From the NCBI RefSeq assembly GCF_001639145.1, contig NZ_LROY01000002.1, positions 2,078,501-2,142,500 on the forward strand: DNA of 64,000 nt, written 5' to 3'. Source of the stretch: Microbulbifer sp. Q7 (GTDB taxonomy: Bacteria; Pseudomonadota; Gammaproteobacteria; Pseudomonadales; Cellvibrionaceae). Under the pieces are notes generated by a model. That model saw only the letters and a program-made list of their open reading frames with translations, made no database searches and had not been told where the DNA came from. Positions 29,594 through 36,974 of the stretch are shown one piece after another. How positions within the stretch are numbered: position 1 is the first letter of the stretch; each line of letters begins with the position of its first letter. The position numbers were made by a program, and so were the translations under genes.

Positions 29594-30724
29594 ATGTATA
29601 ACACCCTGAATATCGACGCCGACACACTCCGCCAGAACAAGGCCGAGTACACTGCGCGCGAAATCGCCCAGCAGCCGGATTCCTGGCAGCGCACCGCCGC
29701 CCTCGTGGAGGCGCAGCGCACGCAGTTGCACGCATGGCTGCAGCCACTGCTGCAACAAAGCACACTGCGCATCATCCTCACCGGCGCGGGCACGTCCGCC
29801 TACGCCGGCGAGACGGTCGCACCTTATCTCACCCGCGCCATGGAACGCCGCGTGGAAGCCATCAGCACCACCGACCTGGTGAGCAACCCGCACGAATACC
29901 TGCTGCGGCAGGTGCCCACCCTGCTGGTTTCCTACGCCCGCTCCGGCAACAGTCCGGAGAGTGTCGGCGCCTATGACCTGGCCAACCAGTGTGTAGAACA
30001 GTGCTACCACCTGGTGATTACCTGCAACCCGGACGGGGAGCTGGCCAAGCGCGCCAACGGTAGCGACAACAGCTATTCCCTGCTGATGCCGGAAGAAACC
30101 CTGGACCAGAGTTTCGCTATGACCAGCAGCTTTACGTCCATGCTGCTCGCCACCCTGGAAGTGTTTGCGCCGCAAGCCGCCCAGCTACCGGCGCTGGCCG
30201 CGGTGACCCGCAACCTGCTGGAGAACCAGCTCCCGGATATTCAGCGCATTGCCCAACGGGACTTCAACCGGGTGGTCTTTCTCGGCGCCGGCGGACTGAA
30301 AGGCATCGCCACCGAGGCCGCGCTGAAAATGCTGGAACTCACCGCCGGCAAGGTGGACTGCCATGCGGAAAGCCCACTGGGCTTCCGTCACGGCCCCAAG
30401 TCCATGCTCGACGACAAGACATTGGTGGTACTGCTGCAAAGCAACGACGCCTACTGCCGCCGCTACGACGACGATCTGCTGGCGGAGCTCAAAAAAGATG
30501 GCACCACACCGTGGATCCTGTGCCCCGCCGATTTCGCAGACACCAGCGCACTGGCAGAAGCCTGGCTCGCGCTGTACTACATCGTGGTTGCGCAGGCGCT
30601 GTCGTTTTACAAATCCCTGGCGCTGGGGATTACCCCGGACAATCCCTGCCCCACCGGTGAAGTGAATCGCGTGGTACAGGGCGTGACCATTTATCCCCTG
30701 GAATCAGACAGCGCAAGCGAGTAA
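29594..30724 (+). CDS. agaS: SIS-domain deaminase/isomerase AgaS (galactosamine-6-phosphate)
   Basis: This 376-residue protein contains two SIS sugar-isomerase domains. The first has ILTGAGTSAYAGE and VSYARSGNSPESVGAY; the second has FLGAGGLKGIATEAALKMLE and ESPLGFRHGPKSML. This matches AgaS, which converts galactosamine-6-phosphate to tagatose-6-phosphate and ammonia. It lacks the glutaminase domain of GlmS, so it works in the catabolic direction. The ATG at 29594 is chosen since the conserved N-terminus begins there; upstream codons overlap kbaZ. Only five bases separate it from the next gene. Confidence 0.92.
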   Translation: MYNTLNIDADTLRQNKAEYTAREIAQQPDSWQRTAALVEAQRTQLHAWLQPLLQQSTLRIILTGAGTSAYAGETVAPYLTRAMERRVEAISTTDLVSNPHEYLLRQVPTLLVSYARSGNSPESVGAYDLANQCVEQCYHLVITCNPDGELAKRANGSDNSYSLLMPEETLDQSFAMTSSFTSMLLATLEVFAPQAAQLPALAAVTRNLLENQLPDIQRIAQRDFNRVVFLGAGGLKGIATEAALKMLELTAGKVDCHAESPLGFRHGPKSMLDDKTLVVLLQSNDAYCRRYDDDLLAELKKDGTTPWILCPADFADTSALAEAWLALYYIVVAQALSFYKSLALGITPDNPCPTGEVNRVVQGVTIYPLESDSASE

Positions 30725-30729
30725 TACAG

Positions 30730-31647
30730 TTGATTTACGGACTGGACATTGGCGGCACCAAAATCGAAATCACATGTTTCGATGACCAGCTGCGCAAGCT
30801 CGACAGCGCGCGGGTCGCCACCCCGGTGGAGGACTTCAACGGGTTTATCGACACACTGGTAACGCTGATCGAAGAGGCGGATCAGCGCCACGGTGGGCGC
30901 GGGCTGGTGGGCATCGGCATGCCCGGCCTGATCGACCACGAGGGACGCACGCTATCAGCCAACGTACCCTGCGCCACGGGAAAAAATGTCGCACAGGTTT
31001 TACAGGCGCGCCTGCAGCGGCCGATTGCCATCGCAAACGATTGCCGACTGTTTGCCCTGTCGGAAGCTCACGGTGGTGCCGGCGACGGTTACGCCAGAGT
31101 GTACGGCGCCGTACTCGGCACCGGCGCGGCCGGGGGCCTGGTCATCAACGGCGAACTCTACCGCAGCCGCCAGGGCATTGCCGGTGAGTACGGACACCAC
31201 CCACTGCCTGCCGCACTGCGCCAGAAGTACCAGCTACCGCTGCTCAATTGCGGCTGCGGCCTGGTGGGCTGCCTGGAGCCGTATATTGCCGGCCCCGGCC
31301 TCGCCAACCTGCACCGGCAGTACTGTGGCCAAACGGTGACGGTACCCGAGCTGGTTGAACGGTGGCGCGCTGGCGATACCCATGCGCTGGCCACCCGGGA
31401 AATTCACCTGGACCTGCTCGGCGCTGCCTTTGCCAACCTGATGATGGCCCACGACCCGGACGTTATTGTGCTGGGCGGCGGCCTGTCGCGTATCGAAGAA
31501 CTGTACCGGGATTTGCCCCGGGCCATCGAAAGCCACCTGTTCGCCGGCTTCACGGCCCCGCCCATTGTGCCGCCCACATTCGGCGATGCCAGCGGCGCCC
31601 GCGGCGCGGCACTGCTCGCCCGGCAGTTTGCGGAAAGCCCGCACTAG
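30730..31647 (+). CDS. ROK-family sugar kinase, probable GalNAc kinase AgaK
   Basis: This 305-residue kinase shows the ROK pattern: ATP-binding YGLDIGGTKIEI at the N-terminus, GIGMPGLIDHEG, the catalytic aspartate in IANDCRLFALSE, GTGAAGGLVINGELY, and the zinc motif NCGCGLVGCLEPY. It closely follows the NagK plan. In this cluster it should phosphorylate GalNAc to GalNAc-6-phosphate after uptake by a non-phosphorylating permease; GlcNAc is an alternative. The start appears to be TTG, since the conserved YGLDIGG block begins two residues later and no ATG or GTG is close. A weak GCGAG precedes it. Confidence 0.88.
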   Translation: MIYGLDIGGTKIEITCFDDQLRKLDSARVATPVEDFNGFIDTLVTLIEEADQRHGGRGLVGIGMPGLIDHEGRTLSANVPCATGKNVAQVLQARLQRPIAIANDCRLFALSEAHGGAGDGYARVYGAVLGTGAAGGLVINGELYRSRQGIAGEYGHHPLPAALRQKYQLPLLNCGCGLVGCLEPYIAGPGLANLHRQYCGQTVTVPELVERWRAGDTHALATREIHLDLLGAAFANLMMAHDPDVIVLGGGLSRIEELYRDLPRAIESHLFAGFTAPPIVPPTFGDASGARGAALLARQFAESPH

Positions 31648-31676
31648 CCCGCCCTACACCATCCAAGGCCTTTCGC

Positions 31677-32900
31677 ATGAACAATGCCATGAACGACGCC
31701 ATGAACGATGCCAAAAACACTCACCCGGTGTACTTAAAGCCGCAGACCATCTTTACCGAAACGGCGGCGCTCAGCGGCCACTACCTCGGCATCGAGGGCG
31801 GCTGCATCAGTGAAATTACCGCAGCGCCCACCAGCGGTGTGCCGGTCATTGAACTGCCGGAAATCACCCTGGTACCGGGCCTGATCGACCTGCACATTCA
31901 CGGCCGCGAAGGCTGCGATGTGATGGACGCGACACCGGAGGCGATTCAAACCATCTCGCGCTCCCTGGCACAGCACGGTGTCACCGGTTTCCTCGCCACC
32001 ACGGTCACCAGCGGCTGGGAAGAAACCCTCGCCGCCATGGACAACCTGGGGCGCGCGGCACTGGCGCCACAACCGGGCGCACAGGTGCTCGGCGGTTACA
32101 GTGAGGGATTGTTTTTTGCCAGCGAGCACAAGGGCGCACACAACGATCACTACTTTCTCACCCCCACCCGCGAACGCATGGATGCCCTGCTCGAGGCCTC
32201 CCACCAACAACTGAAAGTCGTGGCGCTGGCACCGGAAGTGGACGGTGCCATGGACATCATTCCGTATCTGCAACAGCGCGGCGTCAAGGTCATGCTGGGG
32301 CACACCAACGCCACCTACGCGCAGACCTGCGCAGCGCTGGACGCCGGTGCCTGCGGCGGCGTGCACGTGTTCAACGGCATGCGCGGCATCCACCACCGCG
32401 AACCCGGCTGCACCGGTGCGGTGCTGGTGCACGATGCCAACGTGGAAGTGATCGCCGACGGGGTACACCTACACCCGGCCATTCTGCAGATGATCTGCAA
32501 ATTAAAAGACCCGACGCGCGTCACCCTGATCAGCGACTGCATCAACGCCGGCGGCCTTGCTGACGGCCATTATCAACTGGGCAAAATGGACATCAATCTG
32601 GAAGCGGGCGTGGCACGCACCGACAGCGGCTCGCTGGCCGGCAGCACCCTGACACTGGAACGCGCCGCCGCCAACCTGCACAAGCTCGCAGGCATCGAAT
32701 GGCGCGAGGCACTGCATATGGCGAGCCTCTCACCGGCAAAATTCCTCGGCATTGACGACCATACCGGCTCCATCGCTCTCGGCAAGAATGCCGATCTCGC
32801 ACTGCTGAATGCCAATGGTGAAGTAGAAGCGACGTTTGTCGCGGGCAAGCCGGTATTCTGTTGCGATACGCTTGCGCCATTCCTGGCAGAGCTGTTCTAA
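31677..32900 (+). CDS. N-acetylgalactosamine-6-phosphate deacetylase (NagA/AgaA family)
   Basis: This 407-residue amidohydrolase is of the NagA family. Family signatures seen: VPGLIDLHIHGREGCDVMD (first metal motif), GYSEGLFF, LGHTNATYAQ, GVHVFNGMRG, and the catalytic aspartate in LISDCINAGG. In the GalNAc pathway it frees acetate and gives galactosamine-6-phosphate for AgaS. AAGG lies upstream of the first ATG. The first 36 bases are three imperfect copies of ATGAACGATGCC, giving MNNA-MNDA-MNDA and three in-frame possible starts. It is the last gene of the plus-strand row and faces metE. Confidence 0.9.
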   Translation: MNNAMNDAMNDAKNTHPVYLKPQTIFTETAALSGHYLGIEGGCISEITAAPTSGVPVIELPEITLVPGLIDLHIHGREGCDVMDATPEAIQTISRSLAQHGVTGFLATTVTSGWEETLAAMDNLGRAALAPQPGAQVLGGYSEGLFFASEHKGAHNDHYFLTPTRERMDALLEASHQQLKVVALAPEVDGAMDIIPYLQQRGVKVMLGHTNATYAQTCAALDAGACGGVHVFNGMRGIHHREPGCTGAVLVHDANVEVIADGVHLHPAILQMICKLKDPTRVTLISDCINAGGLADGHYQLGKMDINLEAGVARTDSGSLAGSTLTLERAAANLHKLAGIEWREALHMASLSPAKFLGIDDHTGSIALGKNADLALLNANGEVEATFVAGKPVFCCDTLAPFLAELF

Positions 32901-32909
32901 ACCGCCAAA

Positions 32910-32938
32910 TAAAAAAAGGCCGGCCAAAGCGGCCGGCC
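32910..32938 (-). terminator. Terminator at the metE 3' end
   Basis: A perfect 8-bp stem (GGCCGGCC repeated around AAAGC) has its T-run (TTTTTTTATT) on the minus strand, just downstream of metE. The plus-strand deacetylase transcript meets the hairpin without a T-run. Confidence 0.85.
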
Positions 32939-32966
32939 AATCCATCAGGGAACTGCGCTCATCCTC

Positions 32967-35216
32967 TCACGCGGACTCCGCCAGCGTTAATCCGGCGCGC
33001 ACCGCCCGGGTCGCCTCCACCATATTCAGCAGCGCGGAGCCTACCTCCGCCCAGTTGCGGGTTTTCAATCCACAGTCCGGGTTTACCCACAGTTTTTCCG
33101 CGGGAATCACTTCCAGCAATTGCTGCAAGCGCGCCACCAGCTCCGCGCGCTCCGGTACATTGGGCGAGTGGATATCGTAAATACCCGGCCCGATCTCATT
33201 CGGATAGCCGCCCTGCTCACCGGCAAACGCCTGCAACAGGCGCAGATCGGAACGAGCGGATTCGATGGTGATGACATCCGCATCCAGTGCCACAATCGAA
33301 TCCATGATGCTGTTGAAATTGGAGTAGCACATGTGGGTATGGATCTGGGTCTCCGCCTTCACCTCACTGCAGGTATAGCGGAAACAGCCCACCGCCCAGG
33401 CAAAATAATCGTCGTGGCCGGAGGCCCGCAGCGGTACGCCCTCGCGCAGTGCCGGCTCATCGATCTGGATAATACCGATGCCCGCCGCCTCCAGGTCGCG
33501 CACCTCTTCGCGCAACGCCCGGGCGATCTGCAGGCAGCTCACGGCGCGAGGAATGTCCTCGCGCGGGAAAGACCAGTTGAGAATCGTGACCGGCCCGGTG
33601 AGCATGCCTTTTACCGGCTTTTTACTCAGGCTCTGGGCGTATTCACTCCACTGCACGGTCATCGGCTGCGGGCGGGAAATGTCCCCGGCAATAATCGGTG
33701 GCTTCACACAGCGCGAACCGTAGCTCTGCACCCAGCCATTGCCGGTGTGAATGAACCCATCCAGCTGTTCGCCAAAATACTCCACCATGTCGTTGCGCTC
33801 GGCTTCCCCGTGCACCAGTACATCGAGCCCCAGAATTTCCTGACGGCGAATGGCCTCGGCAATTTCCGCGCGCAGGTGGTCGTGATAATCCTGTGTCGAA
33901 ATCTCGCCGTTGCGGAACTGCTTGCGCACCTGGCGCAGCACATCGGTCTGCGGAAACGAGCCAATGGTGGTGGTGGGCAACAGCGGCAGTTTCCAGCGCG
34001 CGCGCTGCACCCCCACCCGCTCGGAAAACGGCTGCGCGCGCCAGGTGCTGGCGAGCTCTGCGCGCACCTCCGCCTCACTGCGGCTCTCGGTTTTGGCGGT
34101 GTCCGCAAGCTGCTCCGCACCCGGCAGCAGGGCCTGCTGCAGCGCGTTCAGTTCATCGAGTTTCTGGCGCGCGTAGGCCAAGCGCTGCTTGTCGGCTTCG
34201 GCAAGGCCGGTTTCCGTGGCCAGGTCGACCGGGCTGTGCAGCAGGGAGCAACTGGCAGATAGCCACAGGCGCTCTCCCAATCGCTCTGCCAGCGGCGCCA
34301 GCGCCCGTTGCCAGTGTGCGAGATCCGTCCGCCACACATTGCGTCCGTTGATCACCCCCACTGAAAGTACCTGCTGGCGACCGAGGGCGCCCACCGCACT
34401 GGCCAGCTCTTCGGGCGCGCGCACCACATCGATGTGCGCACCGTCTACCGGCAGGGCAAACGCGAGGTCGAGATTTTCCCGCAACGGAGAAAAGTAACTG
34501 GCGAGCAGCAGTTTGCTGCCACTGGCGTTCGCCAGTGCCGCGTAGGTGGGTGCAAACGCATCGCGCCACTGGGTGGGCAAGTCCAGCCCCAGAATGGGCT
34601 CGTCAATCTGTACCCACTGCGCCGCCGCATCGGCCAGCTGTGCCAGCAGCGCGAGATATTGCGGCAGTAGTTTCGGCAGCAGATCCAGCGGGTTTTCCAC
34701 ACCCCGCCCCAGCCACAGGTAAGTGAGCGGGCCGATCACCACCGGCTTGACGTTGTGCCCCAGGCTCTGGGCTTCCCGCACCTCTTCCAGCAGCCATTCG
34801 CTGTCGAGGGCAAATTCCTGATCAGCAGAAAACTCCGGCACCAGATAGTGGTAGTTGGTATCAAACCATTTGGTCATGGCACTGGCGGCCACCGGTGCAC
34901 CGGAGGGCGCACGGCCGCGCGCCAGGCGAAAATACTGATCCAGCTTGTTGTCCGCCGCGTCGACGGCAAAGCGTTCGGGCACCACACCAAACATCAACGA
35001 GTGATTGAGCACCTGGTCGTACCAGGCAAAGTCGCCGACGGTGGTGTACGCGAGGCCGGCTTGCTGCTGAGCCTGCCAGTTCTGGCTGCGCACCTGTGCG
35101 CCCACTGCCCGCAGGGCCTTCTGGTCGATCTCTCCCTTCCAGTAGGCCTCCTGCGCCCGCTTCAGTTCGCGCTGCGCGCCGATACGCGGATACCCAAGAA
35201 TATGTGTCTGTGCCAT
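32967..35216 (-). CDS. metE: Cobalamin-independent methionine synthase
   Basis: MetE transfers the methyl group of 5-methyl-tetrahydropteroyl-glutamate to homocysteine. At 749 residues it has the full two-barrel length. The zinc ligands are visible as HTHMCYSNFN and NPDCGLKTR near the C-terminus, and the N-terminus ILGYPRIGAQRELKRA is typical. The ATG at 35216 follows a strong GGGGGAAGGGAC ribosome binding site; a start at 35252 would add 12 residues without conservation. It is divergent from metR, with a palindromic operator between them. It is likely activated by MetR with homocysteine. Confidence 0.97.
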   Translation of the reverse strand: MAQTHILGYPRIGAQRELKRAQEAYWKGEIDQKALRAVGAQVRSQNWQAQQQAGLAYTTVGDFAWYDQVLNHSLMFGVVPERFAVDAADNKLDQYFRLARGRAPSGAPVAASAMTKWFDTNYHYLVPEFSADQEFALDSEWLLEEVREAQSLGHNVKPVVIGPLTYLWLGRGVENPLDLLPKLLPQYLALLAQLADAAAQWVQIDEPILGLDLPTQWRDAFAPTYAALANASGSKLLLASYFSPLRENLDLAFALPVDGAHIDVVRAPEELASAVGALGRQQVLSVGVINGRNVWRTDLAHWQRALAPLAERLGERLWLSASCSLLHSPVDLATETGLAEADKQRLAYARQKLDELNALQQALLPGAEQLADTAKTESRSEAEVRAELASTWRAQPFSERVGVQRARWKLPLLPTTTIGSFPQTDVLRQVRKQFRNGEISTQDYHDHLRAEIAEAIRRQEILGLDVLVHGEAERNDMVEYFGEQLDGFIHTGNGWVQSYGSRCVKPPIIAGDISRPQPMTVQWSEYAQSLSKKPVKGMLTGPVTILNWSFPREDIPRAVSCLQIARALREEVRDLEAAGIGIIQIDEPALREGVPLRASGHDDYFAWAVGCFRYTCSEVKAETQIHTHMCYSNFNSIMDSIVALDADVITIESARSDLRLLQAFAGEQGGYPNEIGPGIYDIHSPNVPERAELVARLQQLLEVIPAEKLWVNPDCGLKTRNWAEVGSALLNMVEATRAVRAGLTLAESA

Positions 35217-35307
35217 GTCCCTTCCCCCAAATAACAAACCGCCCCGAGCCAACCGCCGGGGGCACCAAAATTAGGGGGTTGATTCTGCAGGCCACACCAT
35301 GTTCAAT

Positions 35308-35341
35308 CAATTTCATATTTTTTGCCCGTAACATGAAATTG
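35308..35341. promoter_or_regulatory. MetR-type operator palindrome in the metE/metR promoter
   Basis: CAATTTCAT at 35308-35316 and ATGAAATTG at 35333-35341 form a perfect 9-bp inverted repeat with 16 bases between. Allowing mismatches, the arms extend to 16 bases (35301-35316 and 35333-35348). Each arm contains a TGAA-N5-TTCA-like box with one mismatch, the pattern known for MetR sites. The right arm ends directly at the metR ATG, which fits autoregulation. Confidence 0.75.
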
Positions 35342-35348
35342 ACTCAAG

Positions 35349-36281
35349 ATGATTGAACTACGCCACTTGCGCGCCCTGACCACCCTGCGGGAAACCGGCA
35401 GCATGGTGCGCGCCGCCGAGCGTCTGCACCTGACCCAGTCCGCCCTCTCCCACCTGTTCCGGGAAATGGAAGACCGCCACCAACAGGCGCTGTTTATCCG
35501 TAAATCCCGCCCGCTGCGCTTTACCAGCGCCGGCCTGCGGCTGCTACAACTGGCCGACGACGTACTGCCCCGAGTAGCCGTGGCCCAGCGGGATCTTGCA
35601 CGGCTGGCCTCCGGGCAGGCCGGACGACTGAACATCGCCATCGAATGCCACAGCTGCTATCAGTGGCTAATGCCCACCCTCGACGCCTACCGCGATGACT
35701 GGCCGGAAGTGGAGCTGGACCTGTCCAGCGGCTTTCATTTCGCGCCCCTGCCCGCGCTGGTCCGTGGCGATCTGGACCTGGTGGTAACCAGCAACCCGGA
35801 TCCGTCCCTCAAGGGCATCCATTACGCTCCCCTGTTCAGCTTTGAGATGTGCCTGGCGGTGAGTCGCAAGCATCCGCTGGCGGCGAGCAAATGGGTCACC
35901 CCGCAAGACCTGGAAAACGAAGTGCAGATTACCTATCCGGTGGAGCGGGAGCGGCTGGATATTTTTCAGCACTTTCTCGACCCCGCGGGCATCGAACCCG
36001 CATCGGTGCGCACCGCCGAGCTCACGGTGATGATGGTGCAACTGGTGGTCAGTGGACGCGGGGTATGCGCGCTACCCAACTGGGCGCTTTACGAATATTT
36101 ACAAAAGGGGCTGGTCAGCCAATTGCGGTTAGGAAAATCCGGTCTGTGGAGTACACTCTACGCTGCGGTGCGCGACGAGATGCGGGATCAGGCATTTTTG
36201 CAGGATTTCCTCAGCACGGCACGGGACACCTGCTTCGCCAACTTGAATGGCGTGCGCACTGCGACCACAACAACTGTCTGA
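35349..36281 (+). CDS. metR: LysR-type regulator MetR
   Basis: This 310-residue LysR-type activator has an N-terminal winged helix-turn-helix (MIELRHLRALTTLRETGSMV then AAERLHLTQSALSHL). An effector domain with the two-lobe periplasmic-binding fold follows. The SALSHLFREME sequence is characteristic of MetR rather than CysB or generic LysR proteins. In enterics MetR uses homocysteine to activate metE and represses itself. Divergence from metE and the palindromic operator support the call. No good ribosome site precedes the ATG, since the operator occupies that space. Confidence 0.93.
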   Translation: MIELRHLRALTTLRETGSMVRAAERLHLTQSALSHLFREMEDRHQQALFIRKSRPLRFTSAGLRLLQLADDVLPRVAVAQRDLARLASGQAGRLNIAIECHSCYQWLMPTLDAYRDDWPEVELDLSSGFHFAPLPALVRGDLDLVVTSNPDPSLKGIHYAPLFSFEMCLAVSRKHPLAASKWVTPQDLENEVQITYPVERERLDIFQHFLDPAGIEPASVRTAELTVMMVQLVVSGRGVCALPNWALYEYLQKGLVSQLRLGKSGLWSTLYAAVRDEMRDQAFLQDFLSTARDTCFANLNGVRTATTTTV

Positions 36282-36316
36282 ATAACATATAACAGTCATC
36301 ACACAAGGGGATAAGT

Positions 36317-36865
36317 ATGGCCTCCACACCCAATAGCTGGAGCAAAGCACTCAAGACACTGCACTGGCTAATCGCATTCTTTATTCTGTTTGCCTGGGCC
36401 TCCGTAGAACTGCATGAACTCTACGAGAGAGGTGACCCGATGCGGGGCTGGTGGATGGTAGGGCACTTTTCCGTGGGCTTTACCGTGCTGTTCCTGGGCC
36501 TATTCCGCCTCTACTGGCGCGCCACCCACGGCCGCCCGACACTGTACGGCAGCAGCATGCAGAAGCCCGTATCCCTGCTGATTCAGAGCCTGATGTACAT
36601 CATCATGATTGGCATGCCCCTCAGTGGCCTGCTCATGCGCCAGTTTGCCGGCCGCGACACCACCCTGTTCTGGCTGTTCGACCTGCCCGCCTTCTTCAGC
36701 AAGAATATCGAACTCGCTAAACAGATCGCATTTATCCACAAGGAATTTTTGTGGAACGCATTGCTCATTCTGCTGGTACTGCATATCGGCGGTGCCCTGT
36801 GGCATCACCTGATCAGTAAAGACAATACACTGCGGCAGATGCTGCCGTTTGGCAAAACCCAATAG
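36317..36865 (+). CDS. Cytochrome b561 family membrane protein
   Basis: This 182-residue protein has four hydrophobic helices and conserved histidines placed to bind two b hemes: LHWLIAFFILFAW, WWMVGHFSVGFTVLF, the third helix region and LHIGGALWHHLI. The family moves electrons from ubiquinol to periplasmic acceptors such as superoxide, or is a subunit of periplasmic oxidoreductases. No partner gene for a YceI or catalytic subunit is adjacent, so the substrate is unknown. The gene starts 35 bases after metR on the same strand and ends before a strong terminator. Co-transcription with metR is possible but no functional link is known. Confidence 0.88.
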   Translation: MASTPNSWSKALKTLHWLIAFFILFAWASVELHELYERGDPMRGWWMVGHFSVGFTVLFLGLFRLYWRATHGRPTLYGSSMQKPVSLLIQSLMYIIMIGMPLSGLLMRQFAGRDTTLFWLFDLPAFFSKNIELAKQIAFIHKEFLWNALLILLVLHIGGALWHHLISKDNTLRQMLPFGKTQ

Positions 36866-36901
36866 ATCGGCTGCAGGCAGGGACCATCTCTGCGACACCA
36901 T

Positions 36902-36932
36902 AAAAAAACCGCGCAATAGCGCGGTTTTTTTA
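36902..36932. terminator. Bidirectional terminator
   Basis: AAAAAAACCGCGC, loop AATA and GCGCGGTTTTTTT form a 6-bp GC stem with A and T tails. It serves both the cytochrome b561 gene (plus) and the convergent lipoprotein gene (minus). Confidence 0.92.
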
Positions 36933-36974
36933 TGCTTGCCCCGGTACGCGCAGTGGCTTCCGGTAACGCAGTGC

